From NCBI GenBank assembly GCA_021773835.1, contig JAJFJQ010000073.1, forward strand, positions 434,001 to 498,000: a DNA stretch of 64,000 nt, read 5' to 3'. The stretch is from Gammaproteobacteria bacterium (lineage in GTDB: Bacteria; Pseudomonadota; Gammaproteobacteria; Ga0077536). Under the pieces are notes generated by a model. It was not told where the DNA came from and did no database searches. It worked only from the letters and a program-made list of their open reading frames with translations. Shown here in pieces: positions 45,818-54,856 of the stretch (position 1 is its first letter; each line of letters begins with the position of its first letter). Made by a program: the position numbers and the translations under genes.

Positions 45818-46627
45818 CTACATGGTGAGTTTGAGACCGCCATCGACATAGATGGTTTGGCCAGTAATGTAATGTGCGGCAGGTGTTGCCAGCAGCATTG
45901 TTGCCTGCCCGATATCATCGGCATTGGCCCAGGCGCCAAGCGGGATGCGGGTGGCGAACTCTGCATCGACTGCGTCGGTATTCGGATCGCCGCGTTCACG
46001 CGCAAGGTTGCCACGCACCGTCTCGGAGCCGGGCGTTTTAACTGCGCCCGGGGCAATAACGTTTGCCGTTACACCAAACTCGGCCAATTCCAGCGCGCAG
46101 GATCGGGTAAACGCCTCCATGCCACCTTTACTCGCATCGTAGTGGCCCATGCCGACGTAGCTTTTCCAGGTATCGATCGACGAGATATTGATCAGTCGAC
46201 CATTCTCTCCAGCTTGCTTGAGGGACCGCATGGCGGCGCGAGTAAGCAGGAATACCCCGCGCAGGTTGATCCCCAGGACCTCGTCCCACAACTCCGTCGT
46301 CATATCCGCAATCGGTGACATCGGGTAAATGGCTGCATTGTTGACCACGATGTCGAGTTGGCCAAATGCCGCCAGCGTCGACTCAACCAATGCGGCGATA
46401 TCGCTCTCGCTGCTCATGTTGCAGGTGATCGCCTGTGCCCGACCGCCAGCATCGGTAATCGACTGCGCACAGGCGACGTTCTCGGCGGCGTCGCGATCGG
46501 CGACGACAACGCGCGCTCCTGCGAGGGCGAGATTCTCGGCAATACCGCGCCCGATACCTTTCGCGCCACCGGTGACGATTGCGACCCGATCTTTGAGGTC
46601 AAACAAGGCTAGTGCTTTGTCATGCAT
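45818..46627 (-). CDS. Short-chain dehydrogenase/reductase, probable cis-diol dehydrogenase
   Basis: This is a 269-residue classical SDR. TGGAKGIGRG is the cofactor site, NNAA follows, catalytic Ser in ISSIDT, and HYDASKGG has the YxxxK pair. NVACAQSITDAGG after VVADRD suggests NAD preference. Placed next to Rieske alpha and beta, it is likely the cis-dihydrodiol dehydrogenase that re-aromatises the diol to a catechol. The beta gene lies 24 bases before it. Confidence 0.86.
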   Translation of the reverse strand: MHDKALALFDLKDRVAIVTGGAKGIGRGIAENLALAGARVVVADRDAAENVACAQSITDAGGRAQAITCNMSSESDIAALVESTLAAFGQLDIVVNNAAIYPMSPIADMTTELWDEVLGINLRGVFLLTRAAMRSLKQAGENGRLINISSIDTWKSYVGMGHYDASKGGMEAFTRSCALELAEFGVTANVIAPGAVKTPGSETVRGNLARERGDPNTDAVDAEFATRIPLGAWANADDIGQATMLLATPAAHYITGQTIYVDGGLKLTM

Positions 46628-46651
46628 TCAACTGTTCTCGAGTATTTTGGA

Positions 46652-47146
46652 TTAAACGAATACGGTGATGTTTTCGATGATGTCGTGGTCAAAAATAATC
46701 AGTCGCTCTTGCAATCGCCAATTGTTATTTAAGCGCACCCAATGATCGCGGCGGCTGCCGACGAATAGGTGTTCTTCATGGCCTGGGCGACTGCGAAAGA
46801 TAATGAAGTTTGAGGCGACTTTGGCCTGATTGGGGTCCGGTGCGTCGAGGATCTTGATATTAGAAACAAAATGCCGGCGGCGCGAGGGCGGCTCTTCAGC
46901 GTGCGCGAAACCTGTACGCAATCGCGCGACGCGCAGCATCATCTCAGCCTTGCTCTCGTCGAAATGGGTGAGCAAGTCCGCTTGGAAGAAGTTTTCTTCG
47001 TCGCGGTCGAGATTTTCACGTACCGGTGCCCAGTAGCGGATATCTTCGGCCATTAAGTCGAGCCAGTCTTCAAACTGACTATTATCTAGAAGCCAGTACT
47101 CATCGATGAGCACGGTTTCGAACTCATGACGCAGATCGATACTCAC
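46652..47146 (-). CDS. Aromatic-ring-hydroxylating dioxygenase, beta subunit
   Basis: This 164-residue protein has the SnoaL/NTF2-like fold of beta chains. DEYWLLDNSQFEDWLDLMAEDIRYWAP and HFVSNIKI, and VGSRRDHWVRLNNNWRLQERLIIFD, match the family pattern. The GTG at 47146 overlaps the alpha stop in GTGA, so both are coupled and made in equal amount; a further GTG at 47167 is less likely. It has structural and trimer-forming roles, with no own metal. Confidence 0.88.
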   Translation of the reverse strand: MSIDLRHEFETVLIDEYWLLDNSQFEDWLDLMAEDIRYWAPVRENLDRDEENFFQADLLTHFDESKAEMMLRVARLRTGFAHAEEPPSRRRHFVSNIKILDAPDPNQAKVASNFIIFRSRPGHEEHLFVGSRRDHWVRLNNNWRLQERLIIFDHDIIENITVFV

Positions 47147-48399
47147 CGACTCATCATCTCGCGCCACTTTTCATACAATCCGAATACTCCGATTTCAGTT
47201 GACGGCGGGTGAATCAATCCGGGCTTGTCGTCCATTGTCTTACCATGGCCGTGACCCATTTGGTAGTTGAAAGGGTACTGGCTACGGATCGGTCCGCCTT
47301 GCACGTTGGCGATATCGCCCCAGGCAACTCCGTCGTCTTGTTCAAAGATCCCAGACGGAGAAAACGTCAGTCCCATTGCCTTGCGGGTGAGATCGCGGAC
47401 GTCTGGTGGTGCGTCTTTCTCGACCAGACCATAGGATTGCACGTGGATCTCTTTCGGACCTCGAGGGTGCCACACACGGACCGTAGTGAAGCCGAGGAAA
47501 GATAAGATCGACATATTTGGGAATACCGTACCAACCTGAACGGTCAAGACCAAATCGGCCTGTGCGGGTGTTAATGTCTCACGCGCTTCTCGCCGAATTT
47601 GCTCAAAGAATGCGATCTGAGAATCCGTCGGTTGTCCGCCATCGGCATCGAAGTTGATCCAGCCGTGACCGTTAATGCACTTGACCTCAAAATCACGTGT
47701 CCAAGGGTTGTCACCACGGTAATCGCCTTCCGGGCCGAGTCCGATCTCGACCATCGAGCGATGCAGTGCACCGGTATGATAATTGTCACCGCCGAATTGT
47801 TCGGCCCCAAGTTTCCAGTTTCCGCTAAGGCGCCAGCGATGGCAGCCTGGAAAGGCGACCATGCCGTTCTTTGAGCGATTGAGTACGAGGTCGAGGTACC
47901 ACGCCATGTCGCCAAGATAGTCTTCAAGCGATTCGCAATTTGGGTCGAAGTTTGCGAATAAGAGACCGCGGAAACTCTGGACATTGGGTACTTCGATTAA
48001 TCCCCATTCGTCACGGTTCAGCTCGTTGTGATAAGCGTTGTCGAGTTGCGGTACACCGCGTAATTTACCGGACGAGTCGTAAGACCAGCCGTGGTAGGGG
48101 CAAGAAAATAGCTTCGTGTTCCCATGATCGCGTCGGCAGACACGCATGCCCCGATGTCGACAAGAGTTGAGAAAGGCACGCACTCGACCATTTGCATCAC
48201 GGGTGAGTAATACTGGGTCGGCACCGATGAACGTCGTCAGATAATCGTTTGGCTCTGGGATCTGGCTTTCATGGCCGACCATATTCCATGTGCGCGTAAA
48301 AATATTTTCGAGCTCAGCTTCGTAGACATCCTGATCGTTAAATACCCGTGGGCTAACGGTGCAGCGATCAAGGTCTACCAAGGCGGCGAAATCACTCAT
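47143..48399 (-). CDS. Aromatic-ring-hydroxylating dioxygenase, Rieske alpha subunit
   Basis: This is a 418-residue alpha chain. The Rieske pair is CRHRG (C80, H82) with CPYHGW (C100, H103). The iron site is EQFGGDNYHTGALH, with D205, H208 and H213. It needs ferredoxin and a reductase, neither of which is visible in this operon. With the beta chain it forms an alpha3-beta3 type oxygenase giving a cis-dihydrodiol. GRCH residues suggest no unusual changes. The extradiol dioxygenase lies 21 bases upstream. Confidence 0.93.
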   Translation of the reverse strand: MSDFAALVDLDRCTVSPRVFNDQDVYEAELENIFTRTWNMVGHESQIPEPNDYLTTFIGADPVLLTRDANGRVRAFLNSCRHRGMRVCRRDHGNTKLFSCPYHGWSYDSSGKLRGVPQLDNAYHNELNRDEWGLIEVPNVQSFRGLLFANFDPNCESLEDYLGDMAWYLDLVLNRSKNGMVAFPGCHRWRLSGNWKLGAEQFGGDNYHTGALHRSMVEIGLGPEGDYRGDNPWTRDFEVKCINGHGWINFDADGGQPTDSQIAFFEQIRREARETLTPAQADLVLTVQVGTVFPNMSILSFLGFTTVRVWHPRGPKEIHVQSYGLVEKDAPPDVRDLTRKAMGLTFSPSGIFEQDDGVAWGDIANVQGGPIRSQYPFNYQMGHGHGKTMDDKPGLIHPPSTEIGVFGLYEKWREMMSR

Positions 48400-48420
48400 G
48401 TGGCGAGCCTTCGAAGACGA

Positions 48421-49323
48421 TTAATGTGGTTCAGTTGGTAGGTGGCCCCAACTCGAACCATTAGTATGCAGTTGTACGGTCCAGTTATTGTCGTCCACTT
48501 CGATCGCGCCCCATCCGAATTCGACGTCGAAGCCAGAAGGCGACTTCATATAAAACGACAACATCTGATCATTGGTATGACGGCCTAGAGACAGATCGAT
48601 GGCGACGTCGTTTTGTTGGCACAAGTAATAGGTCGCACCGACATCGTCGAGTTCATTCGCTTGCACCATGAAATGATGTAGTCGCTTCGGCATTTCTCCT
48701 TGCCAAAACGCCATCGAATGGTGACGTTGATTGCAATGCAGGAACGCGAGATTGAGGTCTGATTCAACTCCGCGCTCGAGTTGTGGACGGATCCAGTCAC
48801 TCATACGGAAGCCGAGCACATCGCGATAAAACTGCAGACTGTCATCGAGGCTCTCGACAACCATTGTTATATGGCCGAGTCCTTGCTCGTTGGCAAGAAA
48901 TCCGGAGATTGGGCGTGATGATTTAAACGGCTGCGCACGATTGATCGTTGGGCCGCAATAGGCCTCCGTTGCGATGCCATTGGGATCTTCAAATTCAATT
49001 AAGCCTACCACACGGCGGCGTTTCACTGCCTCGGCGCTGCCTTCCCGGTAGGCGATCCCGGCCGTATCCAATCGCCGTTTGAGCGCGTCAAGATTTTGTT
49101 CGTCGGCAACTTCCCATCCGATTAGAACTAGATCGTCGCGACTATCTTCGGTAAGAATAAAACGGTGATGATGTTCATCCATGCGCAGCAGCACGCTACC
49201 ATCATCCTCTGGTGGTAACGCCTCTATCCCAAGGATATTGACTGCGTAGGTAGTCCACGCCTTGAGATCGCTGACCCCAAGTCCAAGATAGCCGAGCTGT
49301 GTCGGTAAGCCGTCAACGATCAT
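48421..49323 (-). CDS. Extradiol ring-cleavage dioxygenase (BphC-like, VOC fold)
   Basis: This 300-residue two-domain type I extradiol dioxygenase opens catechols next to the hydroxyls using Fe(II). The catalytic C-terminal domain shows H151 in GLGHITM, H216 or H217 in RLHHFM and E268 in GFDVEFGWG as the iron set, plus H202 in RHHSMAF and GRHTND as the acid-base His pair. The order matches 2,3-dihydroxybiphenyl dioxygenase. The start ATG is at 49323, GGAGAAATTCC before it. Confidence 0.92.
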   Translation of the reverse strand: MIVDGLPTQLGYLGLGVSDLKAWTTYAVNILGIEALPPEDDGSVLLRMDEHHHRFILTEDSRDDLVLIGWEVADEQNLDALKRRLDTAGIAYREGSAEAVKRRRVVGLIEFEDPNGIATEAYCGPTINRAQPFKSSRPISGFLANEQGLGHITMVVESLDDSLQFYRDVLGFRMSDWIRPQLERGVESDLNLAFLHCNQRHHSMAFWQGEMPKRLHHFMVQANELDDVGATYYLCQQNDVAIDLSLGRHTNDQMLSFYMKSPSGFDVEFGWGAIEVDDNNWTVQLHTNGSSWGHLPTEPH

Positions 49324-49435
49324 GGAATTTCTCCGTGTGGGATCTGTTAGATGGGAGCGCGATTCTAGCAATAGCGTTATCGATGCCGCAATAACCGAAC
49401 GGCACGTTCAATAATTGATTTTGCATCACGTCAGT

Positions 49436-50557
49436 TTAAATTGGCGCAGCCATGGCTTGCCAAGAGATTTCTTGTAGTTTTTTGTGGGTTTCTATTGCCG
49501 TGCCGTTGAGTTCATATTGGCCAAGTGTGGCGGAGTTCTCGACCACCATACGGCAACGTTCGAACCGGCGGTCCATAAATTTAGCCAGAGATTCTTCGAG
49601 CGAATCGTGAGCAATCAATAGCTCACTCAACACGAGTGCGTCCTCGACTGCCATCATTGCACCTGCCGCAAGATGAGGTGTGGTTGCGTGCGCCGCGTCA
49701 CCTATCAACACAGCACGTCCGCGATACCAGGGTGCCGGCAGTAAAAAACTTTCAAGCGGGCGATAGACAATATTACTATCAGCCGTTAATTGATCGCGCA
49801 CGCTACCGATGATGCCGCCGTAACCATCGAGGTAATGGCTTAGTTTGATCCAATCTTCGCTGGGGTCCCAACGGGGGTTGTCCGGTAGCGGCACGTTACA
49901 GAATAGGTACATAGCATCCGGACCACAAGGCGTGACTCCGGTCTTGATTGGACCACCAACGTACATGTACATGGCGTCGATTTCTTCCGGTCGCTTGGCT
50001 TGAAGGCGAAAGCATCCCTGACCGGTGTATTCCGGCTCCGGCACTTCCGGGAAAAGCGTTGAACGCAAGTCCGAAAATGCGCCTTCCGCACCCACTACGA
50101 GATCGTAATTTCCGTTTGATCCGTCACTAAATGTGACAACAGCCTGGTCATTCTGTTCGGAAAGTGTCGCAATCGAGATGCCAAGGCGAATGGTAACGCC
50201 ACTCTCGCGTACGTGCCGCGACAAAATATTATGCAGTACCGGGCGCAAGATGCCGCCGTTATTTGGCAGCTGCGGATCGGTGACCGGTGGCCCAATCTCA
50301 CCGATATAGGTATTCGGCGGGGCGAAGATGCGCACGGTCTCATTGCTACGACCGTTGGCGCGAACCTCGGCTTCGACTCCTAATTCGCCGAAGGCGCGGA
50401 AGGTTGGTCCGGTAATGGTGATGCCTGTGCCGACGGCGCGCCATTCGGGGTCGCGGTCTATGAGTTCTGTGGCGATCCCGCTTTGGCCAAGACGTATCGC
50501 CAGCGACATACCGGCGATGCCGCCACCAACGATCAAGACTTTTTTTGCCGCGCTCAC
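49436..50557 (-). CDS. FAD-dependent aromatic monooxygenase (PHBH fold)
   Basis: This is a 373-residue class A flavin hydroxylase with VLIVGGGIAGMSLAIRLG for FAD, DLVVGAEGAFSDLR (DG-type motif) and VLIGDAAHATTPHLAAGAMMAVEDA (GD motif). It hydroxylates a phenolic or similar ring with NAD(P)H. The GTG at 50557 overlaps the HpaB-type stop (GTGA), so the two are coupled; a longer frame to 50635 has unlike residues. A 112-base gap separates it from the extradiol gene downstream. Confidence 0.88.
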   Translation of the reverse strand: MSAAKKVLIVGGGIAGMSLAIRLGQSGIATELIDRDPEWRAVGTGITITGPTFRAFGELGVEAEVRANGRSNETVRIFAPPNTYIGEIGPPVTDPQLPNNGGILRPVLHNILSRHVRESGVTIRLGISIATLSEQNDQAVVTFSDGSNGNYDLVVGAEGAFSDLRSTLFPEVPEPEYTGQGCFRLQAKRPEEIDAMYMYVGGPIKTGVTPCGPDAMYLFCNVPLPDNPRWDPSEDWIKLSHYLDGYGGIIGSVRDQLTADSNIVYRPLESFLLPAPWYRGRAVLIGDAAHATTPHLAAGAMMAVEDALVLSELLIAHDSLEESLAKFMDRRFERCRMVVENSATLGQYELNGTAIETHKKLQEISWQAMAAPI

Positions 50558-52074
50558 GATCCGCTGCGTTCGATGATCTCTTCTATCATGCGCTCGGCCA
50601 TCGCTTGCGCTTGACCTTTCTTTGGGAGGTTCCAATACAGCAGACGATTGTTGATCGGATCACCGGCGAAAAAATGCTCGTACAGTAGACTGCGGCTGCC
50701 GAATGCTTCGCCCAGCAGATCCCAGGCGAGTTTGAAAACCCGGACTCGATCTTTGGCGGGTAGACCGTCGCGGCCTTGCATGTAGCGGTTGAGATACGGT
50801 TCTAAGGCGGCGTTTTCGAAATCGGCCTCGGTTGGATGCATTATCAAGCCGCTGGAGCCTATTAGGCGTAAGGCCTCCATCGCTTTTTGGTGCACCAATG
50901 GAAAGAACAATCGGATGGTGGTGATACCGAGCGAGGTGCGACCGACCCCGCCGAATAAGGTGGCAAGACCAGGAACATTGCCGATTGGGCCGGCTGGCTT
51001 GTTGTCTTCCGGAACTGGTAGTGGATTGGCGGAGTTGTTCGCAACTTCATGAGCTATCGCCACTACCAAGCCTTCTGCTATCTCCAGGAAACCGAGCAGC
51101 TCACCAACCATCTCCTGGTAACGCGTGATGCTGCTGCGGCCATTCGTTTCGGCGACCAATGCACAGACGCCCGCGGCAAAGCGGAGCTTTGCGGTCGCGC
51201 GGCAAGCGGCTTGCAACAACAGATAGCCTGGATAAGCGGGCGACGACAAGTTGTAGATTTCAATGTCGCCGTAGGCGAAAACCCGATCCCACGGTACCAA
51301 TACGCGATCAAATATCGCAAGTGCATCTTGTTCATCGAAGCGCGAAGTTAACGGGCGATCGAAGACGCTATGCCCGTGATCGTAGGATTCCCGCGCGACG
51401 AATTTTAGCCCCTCGGTGGCAACCGGGATCGAACAGATCAAGGTGTAGGGTTCTTCGCCAGGTTTACGCGGCATATACGGGGCAACGTAGACCTCGTCCG
51501 ACAATGGCGCCAGCGTGGACAACATCTTGCAACCTTCGACAACGAGACCAGCACTCGTCTCTTCAATAACCCGCATTGCCTGGCTTGCTTCGACGCCCTT
51601 GCTCTTATCGACATGCGGGTCGACCAGTACGTGGGTTAGCGCGATATCATTATCGCGAACATACTCCCAATAATTGATTGCGTTCTCGCCATAGGATGGT
51701 TCGCGATGACCGAGCAGATAGGCAATGGCAGCGCAGTCAGTGGCAAATGCATTCATGTAATCCGGTAGGCGGCCCATCAGACCGTAGGTAAGATCCGCGC
51801 GCAGGCTCTCGCCTTGAACGCGCAGATCCAATTCGTCCATGGTCTTTGCCAGCATGAACGAGGTACTGACCGGCGCACCGTCGGCGGGCGACGGATAGGT
51901 CAAGACCGATTGATACGCCGGGTCGTGTTGATGGTCGTATACCCGGGCGAGTTCGGCCGCGCCGCGCTGAAACGCAGGATAATCCGTTACATCGCTAACC
52001 AGATCACCATTAACGAATATCTGCCGGCCATCTCGTAGACCGGCAAGGTACTGCGCCCCGTTGCGGACACCCAT
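50554..52074 (-). CDS. 4-hydroxyphenylacetate 3-hydroxylase-type monooxygenase (HpaB family)
   Basis: This is a 506-residue acyl-CoA-dehydrogenase-fold oxygenase of the HpaB/HsaA group using reduced flavin from a partner. It starts NGAQYLAGLRDGRQIFVNG as typical, has SPADGAPVSTSFM, and DPHVDKSKG plus PWDRVFAYGDIEIYN in the active region. The reductase HpaC is not seen in the window. In the operon it precedes the PHBH-type hydroxylase and follows the LLM gene. Confidence 0.9.
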   Translation of the reverse strand: MGVRNGAQYLAGLRDGRQIFVNGDLVSDVTDYPAFQRGAAELARVYDHQHDPAYQSVLTYPSPADGAPVSTSFMLAKTMDELDLRVQGESLRADLTYGLMGRLPDYMNAFATDCAAIAYLLGHREPSYGENAINYWEYVRDNDIALTHVLVDPHVDKSKGVEASQAMRVIEETSAGLVVEGCKMLSTLAPLSDEVYVAPYMPRKPGEEPYTLICSIPVATEGLKFVARESYDHGHSVFDRPLTSRFDEQDALAIFDRVLVPWDRVFAYGDIEIYNLSSPAYPGYLLLQAACRATAKLRFAAGVCALVAETNGRSSITRYQEMVGELLGFLEIAEGLVVAIAHEVANNSANPLPVPEDNKPAGPIGNVPGLATLFGGVGRTSLGITTIRLFFPLVHQKAMEALRLIGSSGLIMHPTEADFENAALEPYLNRYMQGRDGLPAKDRVRVFKLAWDLLGEAFGSRSLLYEHFFAGDPINNRLLYWNLPKKGQAQAMAERMIEEIIERSGS

Positions 52075-52085
52075 GATTTTCCCCG

Positions 52086-53366
52086 TTAGGCAGCAACCTC
52101 GTCGGTTGCGCTTGTGTGAGACTTAATGCCGAATTCAGGACACACCTCGTTGGCGAACAATTCAATTGACCGGAGGCCTTCTTCGCGCGGGATCATGCCC
52201 CAGTGGAATAGCCATACAAGGTAGTCCACCGGGAGATCGACCATCAACTGTTCCATTTGTCGTTTTACATCGTCGACGGTACCGGCGATCAAAAGCCCAC
52301 TGTTGACGAGCCTATCGGCTAAATGCTCACCCGGTTTCGGTACTGGGCCTTCCTCGCCGATCAATCGCGCGCCTTCCATAAATCCGAATTGCTCATACCA
52401 CCCACTCCAGACCGGCGCCTCATAGAGCTCCACATTGCGTCGTAGCTGGGCTTTCCAATCCGCCTCGCTGGTGCCGTTCTCGAAGATGTAAAATTGACGA
52501 CACAGCCCGATGCCTTCGCCGAATTTCGGATTACGGCCGCGGCTTACGGCTGCTTCTTGATAGATATTCATGAGTTCTTTAAGTTTTGGAATGGGGCCAG
52601 CGAGGATCGTCGGCGTTACATTCTCTTGGCCGCACCATTCGAGCGTTCCAGGACTTGCGCCGAAGGCCTGGAATAAAGGCGGATGGGGTAGTTGGTAGGG
52701 TTTCGGTACCGCGGAGACGCCCTTGATGGTGCCGTGCTCGTCGACTTCGCCCGGTACGCCGTATTTACCAGTAATCGTTGCGGCCGGTGGCCAATTGGGT
52801 ATCCCTTCTTTTGGATATGGAATTTGGTAAGTCGGACCGTCGTGGGTGAGTAAATCATTCATCCACGCCTTTTTCATGATCTTGAAATTCTCGCTGAATA
52901 ACAGTCGATTGCGTTGATCCGCTTCACCCTGATCCGAATTCGTTGAGGTCACATCAAACTTTTGACTCAGGATGTTATGCCAGCGCGCTTGATAGCCACG
53001 TGCCATACCGACGAAGAAACGACCTTTCAGAAAATGATCCGCAACTGCAATTTCTTCCGCAAGACGAATGGGATCGTGTGCTGGTAGAACGAGTCCGAGT
53101 TGGCCGTGCCGCAGACGCTTGGTGTAATGGCCCAGATGGACGTTCATTAGAATCGGGGCCGGGGAGATCTCCATGCCCTCGGAATGCATGTGATGTTCGA
53201 CATGGGTAATGCCCCAATAACCGAGTTCATCTGCCGCCTGGCAAAGTTCGATCATGCCCTCAACCATCGACTGATAGGCTTCGTTATTACGACCGATCGG
53301 CCGCTTCGCTTTCATCTCGGCCTCGGCCCCCAAAGCCGGATAAACTTGGAGAATTACTTCGGGCAT
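52086..53366 (-). CDS. LLM class flavin-dependent oxidoreductase
   Basis: This is a 426-residue luciferase-like monooxygenase with an early GMIELCQAADELGYWGITHVEHH and RLRHGQLGLVLPAHDPIRLAEEIAVADHFLKGRFFVGMARGYQ, the blocks for FMN/F420 binding. It is the first gene of the minus operon, 11 bases before the HpaB-type gene. Members oxidise alkanes, sulfonates and ring ketones; here the role is unassigned. With 430 empty bases upstream, the operon promoter should be there. Confidence 0.9.
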   Translation of the reverse strand: MPEVILQVYPALGAEAEMKAKRPIGRNNEAYQSMVEGMIELCQAADELGYWGITHVEHHMHSEGMEISPAPILMNVHLGHYTKRLRHGQLGLVLPAHDPIRLAEEIAVADHFLKGRFFVGMARGYQARWHNILSQKFDVTSTNSDQGEADQRNRLLFSENFKIMKKAWMNDLLTHDGPTYQIPYPKEGIPNWPPAATITGKYGVPGEVDEHGTIKGVSAVPKPYQLPHPPLFQAFGASPGTLEWCGQENVTPTILAGPIPKLKELMNIYQEAAVSRGRNPKFGEGIGLCRQFYIFENGTSEADWKAQLRRNVELYEAPVWSGWYEQFGFMEGARLIGEEGPVPKPGEHLADRLVNSGLLIAGTVDDVKRQMEQLMVDLPVDYLVWLFHWGMIPREEGLRSIELFANEVCPEFGIKSHTSATDEVAA

Positions 53367-53797
53367 TACGATCTCCTATTACGTTGTTTCACGATACCTT
53401 AACCAGTCAATTCAAGTATTTAGATAGTGCGGAAATGTAGATCCGATTCCCGCCAGCCGGGCAGTCTATAGCAGAATGGGCCTCAAGGTGAATAATTTGA
53501 AGACGCTCTGTTTTTGACTTTCGCGAAAACCCCGAGCCATCACCGATCCGAGCCCCGTTCCAAGGCTAGAAAAGGTCGCTCAACAACGGCCCAACCGGGC
53601 GAAGGCTCAAGGAGACCATTCGTCGATGGTGGGGCGCACCTAAGGCTGGTTTGGGGACAGCCATGAAAACCGAGCGGTACAAAGAATGGATTGGTCATAA
53701 TTTTGATTGGAACGGCGTATCAGCACCCTCCGGCGCAGCTCTAAATCATCGTATAGTTGGCTCCACGAAATTCTGATCGAATAGCGAGATCAACTGT
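53367..53797. other. Divergent intergenic region with a GGGACAGCC repeat
   Basis: No gene is supported. It should hold the promoter of the minus operon and that of the PanB-like gene. The only structure I can name is a GGGACAGCCATGAAA copy at 53654-53668 followed by a run that weakly mirrors ATTGG/CCAAT (53689-53716), part of a repeat family also seen at 54738 and 56396. Confidence 0.4.
53654..53668 (+). repeat. GGGACA-type intergenic repeat, copy 1
   Basis: GGGACAGCCATGAAA is identical over 15 bases to 54744-54758 and resembles GGGACACCCATAAA at 56396. It lies upstream of the PanB-like gene on the same strand as the other copies. It might be a remnant of a REP-like or small mobile element; the function is unknown. 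Confidence 0.55.
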
Positions 53798-54697
53798 ATG
53801 GCTAACTACGTAACAAGTGACGGCGGTATCCCCCCGAGAGACGCAGACCGGCGTGGGCTAACTCGGGTGATGACGCTCAGCGGTGCGTATGGCACACGTA
53901 ATTACACGGTTAAAGGTCTGCGAGATCAGAAGGGTAAGCGTGTGCTTGTCGAAACGCTGCCGTTCTCGCCAGAAGAGGCCGCGGCCGCTGAAGAGGCCGG
54001 TATCGATACAATGAAAGTCCGGTTCGATCCAGCCCAACCCGAAACCGCGGCAATGATCCGTAAGGCCGCGCCTAATACCTTTATGGCATTTTCCGTACCG
54101 CTCATCGCAGCGGCGAGTCCAGAGGAAGCGGTTCGGCTGGGCTTCGATGCAATGCGGGTTGGCGCCGATGCAATCATGTGCCAATGGAGCCCCCGGTTCA
54201 TAGAGGCCGCTGCCGAAGCCGGGATCCCCGTTCAGGGGCACGCTGGCCTGGTGCCACGCAAAAGCACCTGGACCGGCGGATTGCGGGCCGTCGGCAAAAC
54301 GCTGGATGAGGCCATTTGGATATACGATGAAATTAAAGCGCTCGAACGTGCAGGCGCCTACGCGGTGGAAGTCGAAGTCGTTCCTGAAGAACTCCTCGCC
54401 GAAATAAGCAAGCGTACGACGCTGCTGACGTCATCGATAGGTGGCGGTGGCGGCGGTGACATCCAATTTTTGTTTGCCGAAGATATCCTTGGTAACAACC
54501 CGCCACCCTATCCACGTCACTCAAAGCAATACCGAAATCTCTATAAGATGAACCAAGAAATGCAGCGTGAACGCGTGGCGGCCTTCACGGAATTCATCGA
54601 CGATGTTAAGAACAACAAATTCCCTGCCACCGAGCATGTCGTCAAAGCACCGGAGGATCTTATTTCTGATTTCATCGATAGGCTTGGATCGATCTAG
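53798..54697 (+). CDS. PanB-like TIM-barrel protein lacking the magnesium ligands
   Basis: The protein has 299 residues. The C-terminal half follows ketopantoate hydroxymethyltransferase: PVQGHAGLVPRK, DEAIWIYDEIKALERAGAYAVEVEVVPEEL keeps the base (E193). But the Mg site VGDSLG is absent (KVRFDPAQ here) and ADMPF is FSVPL, so both metal-binding Asp of PanB are gone; the Lys-Glu pair KLEW is MCQW. It is therefore unlikely to make ketopantoate. True panB at 22278 has all ligands. The protein may be a lyase or aldolase of a related type in this catabolic setting. Confidence 0.75.
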   Translation: MANYVTSDGGIPPRDADRRGLTRVMTLSGAYGTRNYTVKGLRDQKGKRVLVETLPFSPEEAAAAEEAGIDTMKVRFDPAQPETAAMIRKAAPNTFMAFSVPLIAAASPEEAVRLGFDAMRVGADAIMCQWSPRFIEAAAEAGIPVQGHAGLVPRKSTWTGGLRAVGKTLDEAIWIYDEIKALERAGAYAVEVEVVPEELLAEISKRTTLLTSSIGGGGGGDIQFLFAEDILGNNPPPYPRHSKQYRNLYKMNQEMQRERVAAFTEFIDDVKNNKFPATEHVVKAPEDLISDFIDRLGSI

Positions 54698-54737
54698 TAC
54701 CCGTAAACGAAACTAGGCATCGCAGATCGGATGCTGT

Positions 54738-54826
54738 AAATCTGGGACAGCCATGAAACTAAATTGGCCTAAAGTATTGATTGAAAAACATTTTCGTTCC
54801 GGATAGTTTATGCCTGTCCCCAATTT
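54738..54826. repeat. Inverted repeat with GGGACAG/CTGTCCC ends
   Basis: Left arm 54738-54760 (contains CTGGGACAGCCATGAAACT) and right arm 54805-54826 (contains AGTTTATGCCTGTCCCC) are complementary over about 19 of 23 positions, with 44 bases between. The GGGACAGCCATGAAA of the left arm is also at 53654. Such GGGACAG-bounded units are often REP-like or MITE-like fragments; this one is about 89 bases. It sits between the PanB-like and LLM genes. Confidence 0.55.
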
Positions 54827-54856
54827 AAAGCCGTAAGGCAACTAGAGGAAATGCAC

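Noticed and set aside
45808-46056. Extended N-terminus of the DapA-like gene
   Set aside because: The 83 extra residues overlap the SDR coding region and have no family pattern; the ATG at 45807 has a good ribosome site.
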